From IMG/VR virus record IMGVR_UViG_3300021432_000002, positions 1 through 64,000 of that record: a DNA stretch of 64,000 nucleotides; one strand, 5' to 3'. Origin of the DNA: a virus. The notes beneath the pieces were generated by a model. The model saw only the letters and a list, made by a program, of their open reading frames with translations. It was not told the origin of the DNA and ran no database searches. The translations under genes and the position numbers were made by a program. Of this stretch, positions 50,436 to 56,807 are shown piece by piece; the stretch's first letter is position 1, and each line of letters begins with the position of its first letter.

Positions 50436-50698
50436 TAGCTTCTCTCCAATCCTTCCATCCTCAATAACTCCGTCTGAATCCGATAGCACGCTAGACAGTA
50501 CAACTCCCGCCTCTTCCCACTGGCCCGGTCTACCTGCCTCCTATCCTTGCACACGCACACAATCTCATCCTCACAGGCCGAACACTGATGCGTGTGGACC
50601 TCCTGCCCGCGGTTCAACTTCTGATACGTCTCTTCCAATAGGGATTGCAGGGCGTCGGACTCCCCTTCCTGGCGGAACGGCTGCCATTGGCCGCTCAT
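50435..50698 (-). CDS. Small zinc-finger protein (87 aa)
   Basis: ATG 50698 overlaps the upstream stop (ATGA); a GTG at 50740 is less likely. The helical N-terminus (SDALQSLLEETYQKL) is followed by CSACEDEIVCVC and YCLACY, a Cys-rich zinc ribbon, and a short helical end. It lies directly before the Topo VI A-like gene and may be its DNA-binding partner. Confidence 0.6.
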   Translation of the reverse strand: MSGQWQPFRQEGESDALQSLLEETYQKLNRGQEVHTHQCSACEDEIVCVCKDRRQVDRASGKRRELYCLACYRIQTELLRMEGLERS

Positions 50699-50817
50699 GG
50701 TGCCACCGGAAGGCTTAGCCAGAACAAGAGGATGGCCCACAGCACGACCGCCGCCAAAAATACTTGGATAATGAAGAGGAGGGCGTTGCGGGCCAGCCGT
50801 TGCGAACGGGTGAGCAT
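50695..50817 (-). CDS. Single-membrane-segment protein (40 aa)
   Basis: ATG 50817 overlaps the previous stop. After a basic start (MLTRSQRLARNALLFII) comes a 22-residue hydrophobic segment (QVFLAAVVLWAILLFWLSLP). The next gene's ATG overlaps its stop. Function unknown; a membrane-stress or holin-like action is possible. Confidence 0.55.
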   Translation of the reverse strand: MLTRSQRLARNALLFIIQVFLAAVVLWAILLFWLSLPVAP

Positions 50818-50921
50818 CACAGCCACCCCCTCAGCCACACCGCCCACCTGACCGCCTGCCACCACCCCCAGTGATGATGCTCGCGGAGGATGCGGAACCA
50901 TTCGCGGAGAGTGAGGTTCAT
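50817..50921 (-). CDS. Trp-rich peptide (34 aa)
   Basis: ATG 50921 follows AAGGAAGG. The product MNLTLREWFRILREHHHWGW ends with WQAVRWAVWLRGWL, so a quarter of the residues are Trp or His. It is amphipathic enough to bind a membrane surface. It overlaps the 40-residue membrane protein, so the two probably act together. No family was recognised. Confidence 0.5.
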   Translation of the reverse strand: MNLTLREWFRILREHHHWGWWQAVRWAVWLRGWL

Positions 50922-50925
50922 GGCG

Positions 50926-50979
50926 TCACCTTCCTTTCAAAAAGTCGGCCAGTGTGTACCCATGCGGGTTGAGAGCCAT
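50926..50979 (-). CDS. Possible leader peptide (17 aa)
   Basis: The ATG at 50979 has AAAGGTG four bases upstream, and the frame MALNPHGYTLADFLKGR ends in TGA at 50926-50928, right at the binding site of the next gene. It lies inside the long inverted repeat (50947-51042). It may be a small regulatory leader; the evidence is weak. Confidence 0.35.
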   Translation of the reverse strand: MALNPHGYTLADFLKGR

Positions 50980-51076
50980 GTCACCTTTGTTGGGGCTACT
51001 ATCCTGCCCATTTACGGAATGGCGTTCCTCAACACACTGGCCTAGTCACAGGGACTCCCTAGCTAGGTTCCCTGTG
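50947..51076 (-). repeat. Long inverted repeat and strong hairpin in the operon gap
   Basis: GGCCAGTGTGT (50947-50957) is the exact reverse complement of ACACACTGGCC (51032-51042), enclosing 74 bases. Next to it CACAGGGA (51047-51054) pairs with TCCCTGTG (51069-51076) around a palindromic core CCTAGCTAGG. No gene other than the 17-residue leader lies here. On the minus strand this is the spacer between the 51082 gene and the small membrane genes. It could be an RNA processing site, a terminator/attenuator without a T-run, or a protein-binding site. Confidence 0.5.
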
Positions 51077-51081
51077 AATCT

Positions 51082-51864
51082 CTATACCCATGCAGGCGTC
51101 AGATCCGCATCTGGCAACGCCTCAATGAATTTGATTACATCGGCAGGCACGTCCTCTTTGCGCCATGCGGAGCCGTACTTGTACCCGCAGACCGAGCACG
51201 CGCGGCAAAGCAGACCGTCCGGGTGTTCTTCTGGGTAAAGCCATCCTAGCGCCTTAACCTCTGTCGCTCCGTGACTGTCTCCCTTGTAAAGTGATGTGCG
51301 CGGCTCATAATGCGCCGCGACGCCTTCCGGCAGTTCCGCACGGTGCCATTTGACCTCATAGGGCAGGAGCAGGTACTTTACGTCTGCGGGTTTCGGCTCG
51401 AATGTCTCCCCGCGTTCAGCGGCATGTAGAGACGCCTTCTTTACCGCGTCCTGTCGTTTCCTTGTACTTTCCGTCAGGCGGAAAAAGTACAGCGTCGCCT
51501 TTTGCTCACTGAGTTTTCCCCACCCTTGCTCGCGTTGATGCTCGCACATTGGGGATATATCGTTGAGGTGCCAGCGGTGCCACACGTCCAACAGGTCAAG
51601 CCACCTTTCACGATCCCAACCCGGCGCGAACTCAATCTGTTCCGGCGTCAGCGGTTTGTCGTACCTGTCATCATTATCCTCCGGGTTGCGGTGTGCGAAC
51701 TCCATGCTAATCTGACCGCACCCACCGACCGCATCCCCGTTACTCTTTGGACCAATGACGCCAGTCAGAGACAGCCGACCGTCTTTGTATTCGGCCTCAA
51801 TGAACAGGCCAACCGGACGCCCGCCATACGGCGACACGTTCCCAACTCTCATAACTTTGTTCAT
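51082..51864 (-). CDS. Hypothetical protein with zinc ribbon (260 aa)
   Basis: ATG 51864 follows AAAGGTG. The opening MNKVMRVGNVSPYGGRPVGL is Gly-rich with strands that continue (EAEYKDGRLSLTGVIGP). The middle is helical (WDRERWLDLLDVWHRWHLND). CRACSVCGYKYGSAW near the C-terminus is a zinc ribbon. It resembles small proteins of phage early regions, but no function is known. Confidence 0.6.
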   Translation of the reverse strand: MNKVMRVGNVSPYGGRPVGLFIEAEYKDGRLSLTGVIGPKSNGDAVGGCGQISMEFAHRNPEDNDDRYDKPLTPEQIEFAPGWDRERWLDLLDVWHRWHLNDISPMCEHQREQGWGKLSEQKATLYFFRLTESTRKRQDAVKKASLHAAERGETFEPKPADVKYLLLPYEVKWHRAELPEGVAAHYEPRTSLYKGDSHGATEVKALGWLYPEEHPDGLLCRACSVCGYKYGSAWRKEDVPADVIKFIEALPDADLTPAWV

Positions 51865-51886
51865 GTGCTACACCTTTCGCGTGTGT

Positions 51887-51910
51887 GGCCGCCGTTTCCC
51901 AGTCGCGGCC
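51887..51910 (-). other. Short hairpin in the early operon
   Basis: GGCCGC (51887-51892) pairs perfectly with GCGGCC (51905-51910) around a 12-base loop. The right arm touches the stop of the upstream minus-strand gene. It lies just before the ribosome binding site of the 51082 gene and may be a processing or stability element. Confidence 0.4.
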
Positions 51911-52251
51911 TACTGTCCCACCTCAAATTGAAACCTTGCCTGCCCTACATACTGGTCCCACTGCGACCGATACAGCGTCGCAATCCTTCTATCCTGATTC
52001 GTCTTGATCGCCACCTGGTCAATCCCCGGCTGCCTCAAGGCGTCCAATGCCGCGCGCCTTGCGACTCCCAGGCCGAACCAATAGAAGGATCCGAACCCCG
52101 GCCTGCCTGCACGCTCGCTAGTCTCCTGGTCAGGGTTCCACAAGTCATACCCGAATCCCTGACGGATGGTCTTGGCACGCTTGCCCTTGCCCTTGACTAC
52201 CTCAGACGTGCCAAACACTGAGATACGGAACGGATGTATTGAGGTATCCAT
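51910..52251 (-). CDS. Hypothetical protein (113 aa)
   Basis: The start is ATG 52251. The product (MDTSIHPFRISVFGTSEVVK start) has a beta-like opening, then GKGKRAKTIRQGFGYDLWNP, a basic patch, and aromatic and Arg-rich strands. No family was recognised. It is packed two bases from the next upstream gene. Confidence 0.55.
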   Translation of the reverse strand: MDTSIHPFRISVFGTSEVVKGKGKRAKTIRQGFGYDLWNPDQETSERAGRPGFGSFYWFGLGVARRAALDALRQPGIDQVAIKTNQDRRIATLYRSQWDQYVGQARFQFEVGQ

Positions 52252-52252
52252 G

Positions 52253-52522
52253 TTACGCCTTGACCATTCTCGAATCGTCGTAGGTGACTAATTGCTTCGC
52301 GCCGTCCTCGACTGGCTCAGTGGAGCAGATTACGCCAATGAGACGGTCCTCAAGTGCCGTTTCGACGTTCCTGGGCAGGTAGCGCCAATGGTCATAGGCA
52401 ATGTCAAAGTCGCGGGAGACTAACACAACATTCCCCTCGACCGTGACAAAGTACAGGTTAGGTTTCTGACCGTCTCCAATGACTTGTGAAGCTAATCCCT
52501 CCAATAGTTCGATTCGTTGCAT
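52253..52522 (-). CDS. Hypothetical protein (89 aa)
   Basis: ATG 52522 follows GGAGGGATGCG. The product opens MQRIELLEGLASQVIGDGQK, then strand-like LYFVTVEGNVVLVSRDFDIA. It is a small alpha/beta protein with one Cys. Function unknown. Confidence 0.55.
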   Translation of the reverse strand: MQRIELLEGLASQVIGDGQKPNLYFVTVEGNVVLVSRDFDIAYDHWRYLPRNVETALEDRLIGVICSTEPVEDGAKQLVTYDDSRMVKA

Positions 52523-52538
52523 CGCATCCCTCCATTGT

Positions 52539-52579
52539 GGGAGTGTCTCCCATTCCGGCCACTATCCTCTAATGGCCGG
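52539..52579 (-). other. Two hairpins in the early operon gap
   Basis: GGGAG/CTCCC (52539-52543 and 52547-52551, three-base loop) and CCGGCCA/TGGCCGG (52555-52561 and 52573-52579, 11-base loop) lie in the 69-base gap before the 52253 gene. TGGCCGGCCA (52573-52582) is also a perfect palindrome. They may stabilise or separate transcripts. Confidence 0.45.
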
Positions 52580-52591
52580 CCAGCGAAACAC

Positions 52592-52858
52592 TCACCTCCG
52601 CGCGCGTTCTAGGTCACTCTCTCCTGACATAACCGTGCTGTACGTGTCCAGTACCGCGTCAAGGTGGGAAGCATAATCCGCGAATGGTCCCACTGGATAA
52701 CCCTTTTCCGCCGTAGCTTCCAGCGCGTCTAACTGGCTCTCAATCTCGACCGCATCATCCCCTTGCAGGTAGACGCTAGCTCTGTCCTTCAATCGGGTAA
52801 TTAGCGCATTGCCGAATCTGTCCGTTTGTACTCGGTAGATGTATCCTGTTCGCATCAT
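52592..52858 (-). CDS. Hypothetical protein (88 aa)
   Basis: ATG 52858 overlaps the upstream stop by four bases; the second ATG at 52855 is also possible. The product begins MMRTGYIYRVQTDRFGNALI and is beta-like, then helical and acidic. No family was recognised. Confidence 0.55.
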   Translation of the reverse strand: MMRTGYIYRVQTDRFGNALITRLKDRASVYLQGDDAVEIESQLDALEATAEKGYPVGPFADYASHLDAVLDTYSTVMSGESDLERARR

Positions 52859-53385
52859 ATTCCCTCCGACACAAATTGCTTGCATTCACACTTCGGTGCA
52901 CCGTCCCCCGTAAACGCATGGCATCCCTCTGGGGGACTGTCTAACCCTCCGGTCAAGCTAGAATGACTGTACGCGGTATGACCACACTGGCAGGCACTAA
53001 GCATTGGAATGTACGCTTTGGGGGAATTGAGAGGGTACGCGGGATTAGGAACAAATGGAGACCATTTCCCCTCAGGCGATCGAAACATCACTGGCGCATC
53101 CCGCAACACTTCAAATGACTGCCATCCCTCTCCGTCCAGTGACTTGTCATTTCCCTCTAGGACGTTCAGATAATCAAGAACAACATTCTCGCCATAGCAG
53201 GGGAATATCGCATAGATGGGACGCGGAGAGCCATACTCAGATGGATTGCTGTACTCGACGTGTACCCTCGACCGCGATACCTTGCTGACTCGGTACGTGT
53301 GGCAGTGACCGGAGACTTGCTGACACATTGCTTCTAGGTTGCTGAGACTAACGACTCTAATCTTGCTGTCAGATTGCGTTTGCAT
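52855..53385 (-). CDS. Early protein with Cys-rich C-terminus (176 aa)
   Basis: ATG 53385 follows AAGGGAG nine bases upstream and replaces a longer frame to 53424. The first 115 residues mix strands and helices (GHCHTYRVSKVSRSRVHVEY, FPCYGENVVLDYLNVLEGND). The end (CQCGHTAYSHS...CHAF...CECKQF) has the layout of a small zinc-binding module seen in phage and actinobacterial proteins. It is the first gene of the early minus-strand operon. Function unknown. Confidence 0.6.
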   Translation of the reverse strand: MQTQSDSKIRVVSLSNLEAMCQQVSGHCHTYRVSKVSRSRVHVEYSNPSEYGSPRPIYAIFPCYGENVVLDYLNVLEGNDKSLDGEGWQSFEVLRDAPVMFRSPEGKWSPFVPNPAYPLNSPKAYIPMLSACQCGHTAYSHSSLTGGLDSPPEGCHAFTGDGAPKCECKQFVSEGI

Positions 53386-53406
53386 GGCGCATTCTCCCTT
53401 GTGTGT

Positions 53407-53444
53407 CTCGGGTATCCCGAGCACTCTGCGAGTGTCTCACACTC
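53407..53444 (-). promoter_or_regulatory. Tandem, mutually exclusive hairpins in the early leader
   Basis: CTCGGG/CCCGAG (53407-53412 with 53416-53421, three-base loop) and CACTC/GAGTG (53422-53426 with 53430-53434, three-base loop) are perfect stems. GAGTGT/ACACTC (53430-53435 with 53439-53444, three-base loop) would use the second arm of the latter stem, so the two cannot coexist. The set lies between the CTTGACAAG box and the first early gene. Alternative folding may control early transcription or translation. Confidence 0.45.
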
Positions 53445-53452
53445 CCCATTCA

Positions 53453-53461
53453 CTTGTCAAG
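53453..53461 (-). promoter_or_regulatory. CTTGACAAG box of the early minus-strand operon
   Basis: Minus-strand CTTGACAAG identical to that at 81, 44866 and 48305, with an A/T-rich run before it. At 17 bases the -10 is poor (AGACAC). It stands about 70 bases before the ATG at 53385. Confidence 0.45.
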
Positions 53462-53520
53462 AGAAAAGACAGTATCTACCAAAAATAGATTGAACTCGGC
53501 GTGCTCAGATGGGTAATAAT

Positions 53521-53835
53521 GTTACAGAGTGTCGGGCAATCACGACAGATGTAACAAAAGGTTACGAAATGAATATGCAGAGGAATATGCAGGATGGGTG
53601 ATTTCGTAACAAACTGTCGTCCTTAGCCGACAGTGACAAAAAACGTCACAATAATGACCGTAAGTGTCACTATGACTATTCCCGTCAGTACCAGACGAGA
53701 AGTGTCAGCGAGTACGGCTAGTACTACTCTGTCCGCCATTGTCCGGAACCATTGTCCCGGCCATGAGGATGTAACGCGCCGTAACAATGTTACCGGACGT
53801 GACAGTAACGTTACTCCCTCCTGTAACAATGTGAC
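53521..53835. repeat. Cluster of 15 GTNAC pentamers, candidate origin or control region
   Basis: GTNAC (GTAAC, GTTAC, GTGAC or GTCAC) starts at 53521, 53551, 53561, 53606, 53633, 53645, 53666, 53771, 53781, 53789, 53799, 53805, 53810, 53823 and 53831. Chance would give about one in this length. The last eight fall within 65 bases, spaced mostly 5-13 bases apart, and form dyads such as GTAACAATGTTAC and GTAACGTTAC. The region separates the minus-strand early operon from the plus-strand packaging operon. It could hold iteron-like binding sites for a replication initiator or a transcription regulator. No initiator gene was identified. Confidence 0.6.
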
Positions 53836-53839
53836 ATCC

Positions 53840-54160
53840 CGCCCGCCGGCCAGGTCGATCGTCCCCGCGATGGTCATAGGCCGGGTGGCGCGAGTTGTCT
53901 GATAATGGAGGGGAGGATGACGGGTCCGTGATTTGGAGTCCCGTTCCCTCTCATCACGCCATTTTCATCATTTTTTATTTTCTTTGTATTCATGGGCTTA
54001 CGACGATTTCCACTATTCCCGCGAGCCTGAGTGCAATTTTCCTCTTGACATGCTATCCGCGACGTGGGACAGTGGATGGCAACTCGAATAGCAATGCCCC
54101 ACAGGGGGAGGCGGCTTCTACTCTTAGGGAGAGCCGGACCCGCCTCCTCCATTGAAAAGG
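53840..54160. other. Gene-free spacer upstream of the packaging operon
   Basis: About 320 bases with no convincing gene. It holds an A/T-rich run (ATTTTCATCATTTTTTATTT near 53965-53985), a weak dyad ACGGG/CCCGT, and the TTGACA box at 54045. The overlapping open frames have poor composition. It probably carries the promoter region of the plus-strand operon. Confidence 0.5.
54044..54050 (+). promoter_or_regulatory. CTTGACA box upstream of the packaging operon
   Basis: CTTGACA at 54044-54050 with an A/T-rich run upstream, about 110 bases before the ATG at 54161. The expected -10 at 17 bases (GACAGT) is poor. It shares its core with the other boxes at operon heads. Confidence 0.4.
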
Positions 54161-54889
54161 ATGGTTATTGAAACGACTGTGACCACCACTCCCACCCTCC
54201 CGCAGACCGTCGTCGTCGAAGGCCAGCTCCTCGAACTCATCAACGAGCTTCACCGCCTGCGCGCGGAGCGGGACCGCCTCGACGAACTCATCCAGTTCAA
54301 AAAGAGTCTCCTCCCGAAGGGGATGGATATTCGCCCCGTGTGGGGGCCATGCACCCGCTGTGGCCGCACTTGGCGAGGGCATCGGCCCGACCGTCCGCCG
54401 CGGGGATGCCCTCAGTGTGGCTCGACGGGATGGCGCATACCGCCGACGACCGGGAACGCTCGCAGGCCGACGGATCCGCCCAATCCGAAGTGGCGGAGGA
54501 ATCGCAAGACGGGATTGCCTTTCGATCCTGAGAATGTGCTAGGGCGCAAGACTGTCCGACGCAGGACGCGCATGGTGGAGGTCGAAGTGACGGCGCCCAT
54601 GACGATTGAGAGGCCGAGGGATTCGGTGCGCGTGCGCGGCCTGACGCCCCCGCCGAGGCCGGAGGATGTGATGCCTCGGCCAGCGACGATACCTACGCCG
54701 TCAGTGAGATTCGCGGAGGACGCGGCCAAGGAATTCTATACGCCGGAAAAGGTGGAGCAGATTATCGGTGAACCGGACGACGGCGTTCCCGTCCGCATTA
54801 ACGAGGACGGCAGTATAACCGAGTTGATAGAAGCGCCGGAGGGCGACGGCATCTGGCGCGGCGATGAGGAGGATTCCAATGGCAACTAG
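54161..54889 (+). CDS. Coiled-coil/zinc-ribbon protein of the packaging operon (242 aa)
   Basis: ATG 54161 is uncertain, as no good ribosome site precedes it; a TTG lies nine bases upstream. Residues 18-50 form a charged helix (LLELINELHRLRAERDRLDE). CTRCGRTW and CPQCGSTGW (about residues 61-90) give a Cys4 zinc ribbon like that of the 44646 protein. A basic linker follows, then LTPPPRPE at 161-168, related to the motif of the ejection-type proteins, and an acidic tail. It heads the packaging operon and may bind DNA or regulate packaging. Confidence 0.6.
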   Translation: MVIETTVTTTPTLPQTVVVEGQLLELINELHRLRAERDRLDELIQFKKSLLPKGMDIRPVWGPCTRCGRTWRGHRPDRPPRGCPQCGSTGWRIPPTTGNARRPTDPPNPKWRRNRKTGLPFDPENVLGRKTVRRRTRMVEVEVTAPMTIERPRDSVRVRGLTPPPRPEDVMPRPATIPTPSVRFAEDAAKEFYTPEKVEQIIGEPDDGVPVRINEDGSITELIEAPEGDGIWRGDEEDSNGN

Positions 54890-55241
54890 CCTCGGGGACA
54901 CTTACTTGGGCCTAGCCCACACCGCCGCCGTCCCCATCATCTCCGCCAAGCAGTCCCGTTGGCTCGACCAGCGCTGGCGCGAGTGGGAGCCCTTCATGGT
55001 GATGGCCGCGCGCCGCGAGTCCTCCGACCCCGCCAATCGGCTCTATCAATTCCGCGCCCTGCACCGCCAGCGCATCATCAAGCTCTTGCGTTCGGGCATC
55101 CGGCTAGGCATCATCAAGAAGCATCGGCTGGATGATCCCACGAATGGCGACAATCGGTTCGAGTTCCTGCTCGCGGCGGCGATGGAACGCCGGCGCACGC
55201 GGATGGGAAGAGTCAAGGGAATCAAAAGGAGCAGAGTATGA
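54879..55241 (+). CDS. Hypothetical basic protein (120 aa)
   Basis: ATG 54879 follows GAGGAGG at 54865-54871; the longer frame from 54864 lies in the previous gene. The product (MATSLGDTYLGLAHTAAVPI start) is helical and Arg-rich, with RQRIIKLLRSGIRLGIIKKH in the middle and a basic tail. It could bind DNA. No family was recognised. Confidence 0.6.
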   Translation: MATSLGDTYLGLAHTAAVPIISAKQSRWLDQRWREWEPFMVMAARRESSDPANRLYQFRALHRQRIIKLLRSGIRLGIIKKHRLDDPTNGDNRFEFLLAAAMERRRTRMGRVKGIKRSRV

Positions 55242-55768
55242 GTCCGACTGGACGTGAAACAGTGGTGAACAAGGCTCTCAGTGGCGGAGAGTTGAAGAAA
55301 ATAATTCTTGCTGATTGCCAGAGACTAGTCGATGCCGAGGGGCTTCTGAGCGAGCACATAGCGTTCGGTCGCGTGGCCTACTCCATCACCCTCCGCCTCC
55401 AGATCGATAATCCGTATGCGGCGAAGGACGGCGTGACCATCGTCTCGGTGCCGAAGCGCGACTCGTCCGGGCAACTCGGCGTCGTCGAATCCTTGCCGCT
55501 CGCGTCTCCCTCCCCGGCGACCGAGCTGGGCGCGATGACCCTCGACCGCAAGATTGACTCCCCCAACGCCGAGCGCCTCCGCGAGGGCCTGCCCGTGCCG
55601 GTTGTCGTCAAGGGACAGGATGGCACCACGCAGACCGAATCCATCAAGTATCCGCCGGATGCGTTCCCCGAATTGGGACCAGGGGAAGTCATCATCGCGG
55701 ACGTGTCGGCGCAGGAGCGCGCGAGATTCGGGCTGGTGGAGCCGGAGACGCAACCCACAGCGAAATGA
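55238..55768 (+). CDS. Hypothetical protein (176 aa)
   Basis: ATG 55238 overlaps the previous stop (ATGA). The N-terminus is helical (NKALSGGELKKIILADCQRL), followed by a beta domain (VAYSITLRLQIDNPYAAKDG) and a Pro/Gly/Glu-rich end (FPELGPGEVIIADVSAQERA). It lies in the operon before the small terminase. Function unknown; a packaging accessory is possible. Confidence 0.55.
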   Translation: MSPTGRETVVNKALSGGELKKIILADCQRLVDAEGLLSEHIAFGRVAYSITLRLQIDNPYAAKDGVTIVSVPKRDSSGQLGVVESLPLASPSPATELGAMTLDRKIDSPNAERLREGLPVPVVVKGQDGTTQTESIKYPPDAFPELGPGEVIIADVSAQERARFGLVEPETQPTAK

Positions 55769-56007
55769 ACTGGTTCACTAATCTCCGGTTGCTCGCGTTC
55801 ATAAGGAGAGGTGTGGTGGCTCTCGAATCCCTCGCGGACTCGCAGCGCACCATCGCTAAGTTGGCGCAGGACCAATGGGAGAAGGAGAACGCCCCCATCC
55901 GCCGCCAGCCCGCCGTGTTCGGAACGCTGGACCAGTCGGCCATCGACAAGCGACGCAAGGCGCAGCGCGAGGCACAGGGCGTACTGGTGGCGGAGGGCGA
56001 CGAGTGA
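55765..56007 (+). CDS. Small hypothetical protein (80 aa)
   Basis: ATG 55765 overlaps the previous stop (ATGA). The product starts MNWFTNLRLLAFIRRGVVAL, an amphipathic or membrane-touching helix, then a charged helix. It overlaps the small terminase by four bases. No family was recognised. Confidence 0.5.
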   Translation: MNWFTNLRLLAFIRRGVVALESLADSQRTIAKLAQDQWEKENAPIRRQPAVFGTLDQSAIDKRRKAQREAQGVLVAEGDE

Positions 56008-56807
56008 CGCGCAATCCCTTCAATCTGGCCGCCGCCTACGAGCGCCTCGGCGTCTCGCAGTCCGACGTGGAGCGCGGAATACAAATCACGCCCCAGTTGA
56101 AAGCCATCGCGTCCGTCATCCGGCGCGCGGGGCAGCCTCCGGTGACGAGGCGCATCGTATCCGGTAACGCAACCGCCGACATCGTGGAGGACACGAAGCA
56201 CATCCCTCCCTACGGTCCCGGCTCCGACGTCCACCGCTCCTGGCCTTGGTACCTCCAGACTTCCTCCGACCCCGACGCGCGCAAGGTATTGGACGCCTAC
56301 CACTCCATCATCAAATCCTTCCGCGTCTCGCTCCCGATCGAAGCCTTCTGCTTCGCCGCGTCCGTCTCGCCCCTACGCATTCTCGAAATCATCACCGCGA
56401 CCTGCGTGCGTCTCGGCGCGCAGGCATCCTCCATCGTCGCCGCCGTCAATCACCCGCGCGTCGTCGAAAAGACGGTGGAGATGGCCCTCACGGACGGAGG
56501 CCATGAGGACCGCGCCGACTTGCACAAGGCCGTCGGATTCCTGCCCACCGCGAAAGGCTCTCAGACCGTCATCCAGGTGACGCAGAACGCGCAGACCTCC
56601 GCGACTGCGCAGGCCGCGTCGGTCCCGGCGCCACCTGCCGAGCAGACCATCCGCCGGCTGGTCAATCGCTTTAATGAGCGCCCCAGCCCAGTGCTAGTGG
56701 AGGACACGGGGAGCGTCAGGGTGCCGGATGTGATGCCCCATGAGCAGGTGGAGGAGGCGGAACTCGTCTCGTCGGAGTCAGAAGAAGAAGAAGAGGAAAA
56801 TCTGTAA
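56004..56807 (+). CDS. Terminase small subunit-like protein (267 aa)
   Basis: A GTG at 56004 overlaps the previous stop. The middle (SLPIEAFCFAASVSPLRILE, then AVNHPRVVEKTVEMALTDGG and DLHKAVGFLPTAKG) matches the pattern of phage small terminases or DNA-packaging regulators, with the characteristic HP.VV...V..AL..GG.ED...H...GFLP..KG region. The C-terminus is acidic (SSESEEEEEENL). It should recognise the packaging site and load the large terminase, which follows after the methylase gene. Confidence 0.7.
   Translation: MTRNPFNLAAAYERLGVSQSDVERGIQITPQLKAIASVIRRAGQPPVTRRIVSGNATADIVEDTKHIPPYGPGSDVHRSWPWYLQTSSDPDARKVLDAYHSIIKSFRVSLPIEAFCFAASVSPLRILEIITATCVRLGAQASSIVAAVNHPRVVEKTVEMALTDGGHEDRADLHKAVGFLPTAKGSQTVIQVTQNAQTSATAQAASVPAPPAEQTIRRLVNRFNERPSPVLVEDTGSVRVPDVMPHEQVEEAELVSSESEEEEEENL

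Noticed and set aside
53623-53877. Minus-strand frame with Val-Thr repeats and a hydrophobic C-terminus (possible 38-residue membrane protein from 53739)
   Set aside because: The Val-Thr pairs come from the GTNAC repeats, there is no ribosome site, and the repeats occur in both strands and all frames. A membrane micro-protein cannot be fully excluded.
53633-53902. Plus-strand frame with many Asn-Val-Thr triplets
   Set aside because: Same repeat effect on the other strand; no ribosome site and unnatural composition.
53895-54155. Plus-strand frame of 86 residues before the packaging operon
   Set aside because: TTG start without a ribosome site, odd composition, and it overlaps the A/T-rich spacer and the TTGACA box.
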